Source of the DNA: an uncultured Erythrobacter sp.
Lineage (GTDB): Bacteria > Pseudomonadota > Alphaproteobacteria > Sphingomonadales > Sphingomonadaceae
Assembly: GCA_947499095.1 (NCBI GenBank)
Contig: CANMMR010000001.1
Span: 372,001-436,000 of the forward strand
DNA: 64,000 nt
Reading direction: 5' to 3'
Positions within the stretch are counted from its first letter, which is position 1. The number at the start of each line of letters is the position of its first letter. The position numbers were made by a program, and so were the translations under genes. This document shows, in pieces, positions 62,921 to 64,000 of this stretch. Below the pieces are notes generated by a model. The model ran no database searches. It had not been told where the DNA came from and saw nothing but the letters and a program-made list of their open reading frames with translations.

Positions 62921-63703
62921 ATGATCGACAGCAAGCGCCTCGAATCGATCGTCTCCGAAGCGGGACGGATCGCCCACGACCTTTGGCCGGGGGCCGGCAA
63001 TTCGGTGCGTAGCTGGGAGAAAGAGCCGAACAGTCCGGTATGCGAGGCGGACCTCGCGGTAGACGCTTTCCTGAAGCGCGAGCTGGGCGCGCTGTTGCCT
63101 GCGGCGGGATGGCTGTCGGAAGAGACGGCGGACGATCCTGCCCGGCTTGGGTGCGATCTCATCTGGCTGGTCGATCCGGTGGACGGCACGCGCGATTTCA
63201 TCCGGGGCCGCAGCGGCTGGGCGGTGTCCGTCGCGCTCATCAGCGCAGGGCGACCGCTGATCGCCATGCTGTCCGCCCCGGCGCGCGGAGAAATGTGGAG
63301 CGCGGTCGCCGGGCGCGGTGCACAGCGCAACGGCGCGGCGTTGGCGGCCTCGATGCGCGATCGGTTCGACGGTTCGCGCGTGCCTGCAGCCTCGCTGCCC
63401 AAGACCGACCGCGATCTCGTCTGTGTCGATCAGCCCAATTCCATCGCCTTGCGAATCGCAATGGTCGCCGCCGACGAGGCCGATCTCGTCGCGACGCTGC
63501 GCTGGGGCTTCGAATGGGATATCGCCGCAGCCGGTCTGATCGCGCGCGAGGCCGGTGCGGCCGTCACCGATGCCTTCGGCAAGAAGCTCGATTACAACAA
63601 GCGCGATCCGCGCGCCTTCGGCGTGCTGGCTTGCTCGCCCAATATCCACGGAGCCGCCGTCGAGCGGTTGGCCGGTCGCGCGGCACAGATGGGGCAGAAA
63701 TAG
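62921..63703 (+). CDS. CysQ-like 3'(2'),5'-bisphosphate nucleotidase (inositol monophosphatase family)
   Basis: Predicted 260 residues. The metal-binding motif IWLVDPVDGTRDFIRGRSG (WxDPxDGT), the upstream GWLSEET (E-E) and the C-terminal GFEWDIAAAGLIAREAG (WD-x-A) are complete. It fits CysQ or an inositol/histidinol-phosphate phosphatase; CysQ, recycling PAP made during sulfate assimilation, is the likeliest. The ATG at 62921 is preferred; an upstream ATG at 62879 lies in the sucC promoter region. Divergent from sucC. Confidence 0.88.
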   Translation: MIDSKRLESIVSEAGRIAHDLWPGAGNSVRSWEKEPNSPVCEADLAVDAFLKRELGALLPAAGWLSEETADDPARLGCDLIWLVDPVDGTRDFIRGRSGWAVSVALISAGRPLIAMLSAPARGEMWSAVAGRGAQRNGAALAASMRDRFDGSRVPAASLPKTDRDLVCVDQPNSIALRIAMVAADEADLVATLRWGFEWDIAAAGLIAREAGAAVTDAFGKKLDYNKRDPRAFGVLACSPNIHGAAVERLAGRAAQMGQK

Positions 63704-63717
63704 GTTCTGCAAAGAAA

Positions 63718-63743
63718 AAGGGCCGATCCGAAGACCGGCCCTT
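63718..63743. terminator. Bidirectional rho-independent terminator
   Basis: AAGGGCCG / CGGCCCTT, eight base pairs with a ten-base loop; the minus-strand side runs into TTTTTCTTT after the OmpA-family gene. It sits between the CysQ-like gene and the convergent OmpA-family gene, so it may serve both. Confidence 0.72.
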
Positions 63744-63763
63744 CCCCTGCTGTTCAGCTGCGA

Positions 63764-64000
63764 TCAGTAGCCTTGCGACTGCTGGGCAGCTTCGACATCT
63801 TCTTGATCGAACGGAATGATCTTGATTTCGACGCGGCGGTTGAGCGGCTCGTTCACGCCGTCGGCGGTCTGCACTGCGAGGCGCGTCTCGCCGAAGCCCA
63901 TCCAGCGGATGCGTGACGAGGAGACGCCCTGCGAGATGAGGTAATTGGCGACCGCCTGGGCGCGCTGTTCGGACAGGCGCTGGTTGGCGTCGGACGGGCC
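63764..64000 (-). CDS. OmpA-family C-terminal domain protein, partial
   Basis: Only the C-terminal 78 residues are in the window; the gene continues beyond 64000. The peptidoglycan-binding OmpA signature is read from the minus strand: SDANQRLSEQRAQAVANYL then SRIRWMGFGETRLAV and NEPLNRRVEIKIIPFD, ending GY. The pattern NRRVEIKI is typical. It may be Pal or another OmpA-like outer-membrane protein; the start lies outside, so its class cannot be fixed. Its stop is preceded by the terminator hairpin at 63718-63743 downstream. Confidence 0.9.
   Translation of the reverse strand, partial: GPSDANQRLSEQRAQAVANYLISQGVSSSRIRWMGFGETRLAVQTADGVNEPLNRRVEIKIIPFDQEDVEAAQQSQGY

Overview
The window looks like a chromosomal core segment of a GC-rich alphaproteobacterium, most likely Sphingomonadales close to Erythrobacter/Qipengyuania (family Erythrobacteraceae). 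This rests on the mnmG-rsmG-parA-parB order with a parS site inside rsmG, the regulators TrcR (DUF1013), SciP (DUF1153) and CarD, a Mg-type HemB, a bactofilin/M23 pair and the nadD-rsfS-rlmH-envC-ctpA order. The mnmG/rsmG/par cluster usually lies near the chromosome origin. I see no prophage, insertion sequence, CRISPR array, rRNA or tRNA gene, and no gene-free stretch longer than about 300 bases.

Layout. 1-3044: tRNA/rRNA modification (mnmG, rsmG) and chromosome partition (parA, parB, parS). 3079-9972: mixed metabolism and envelope genes (free methionine sulfoxide reductase, sorbosone/glucose dehydrogenase-like protein, acyl-CoA dehydrogenase, Sua5/TsaC, two lipoproteins). 10110-14833: a minus-strand run of carD, a BrkB-family membrane protein, ferredoxin fdxA, an S4 RNA-binding protein and a Suv3-like helicase. 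15030-19360: M23 peptidase, hemB, two acetyltransferases, gamma carbonic anhydrase. 19398-19519: a large inverted repeat. 19546-27477: DNA ligase plus ligase-associated exonuclease, an ABC-2 exporter, clpA and a DUF1192 gene. 27606-33326: quinone oxidoreductase, LpxH-like phosphoesterase with a glycosyltransferase, trcR, acyl-CoA synthetase. 33394-39586: bactofilin and M23 peptidase, then divergently nadD, rsfS, rlmH, envC-like and ctpA-like genes. 39602-48185: DsbB-like, COQ7, fabI, a second BrkB protein, DnaJ-like, pdxH, a cation exporter, PhzF, serine hydrolase. 48182-50167: GDP-fucose synthase beside a decayed gmd. 50250-52511: mnmA, sciP and neighbours. 52743-58706: RND efflux pump and DUF445. 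58723-64000: TonB-C protein, etfBA, sucC, CysQ-like phosphatase, and the end of an OmpA-family gene.

How the genes work together. Cell-cycle and envelope functions dominate: ParABS, TrcR and SciP bear on chromosome segregation and CtrA-type control; bactofilin, three LytM/M23 proteins and a CtpA protease bear on wall remodelling. A second theme is fatty-acid turnover: FadD-type ligase, acyl-CoA dehydrogenase, EtfAB and FabI.

I do not see a clear undescribed multi-gene system. The points most worth a second look are: an rlmH reading frame that appears to begin at ATT; a perfect 14-bp hairpin that looks like the etf terminator while carrying the ribosome binding site of the next gene; the gmd pseudogene with four lesions beside an intact fcl; the roughly 122-bp inverted repeat; a CtrA-like box before sciP; and a membrane insertion in the RND permease.
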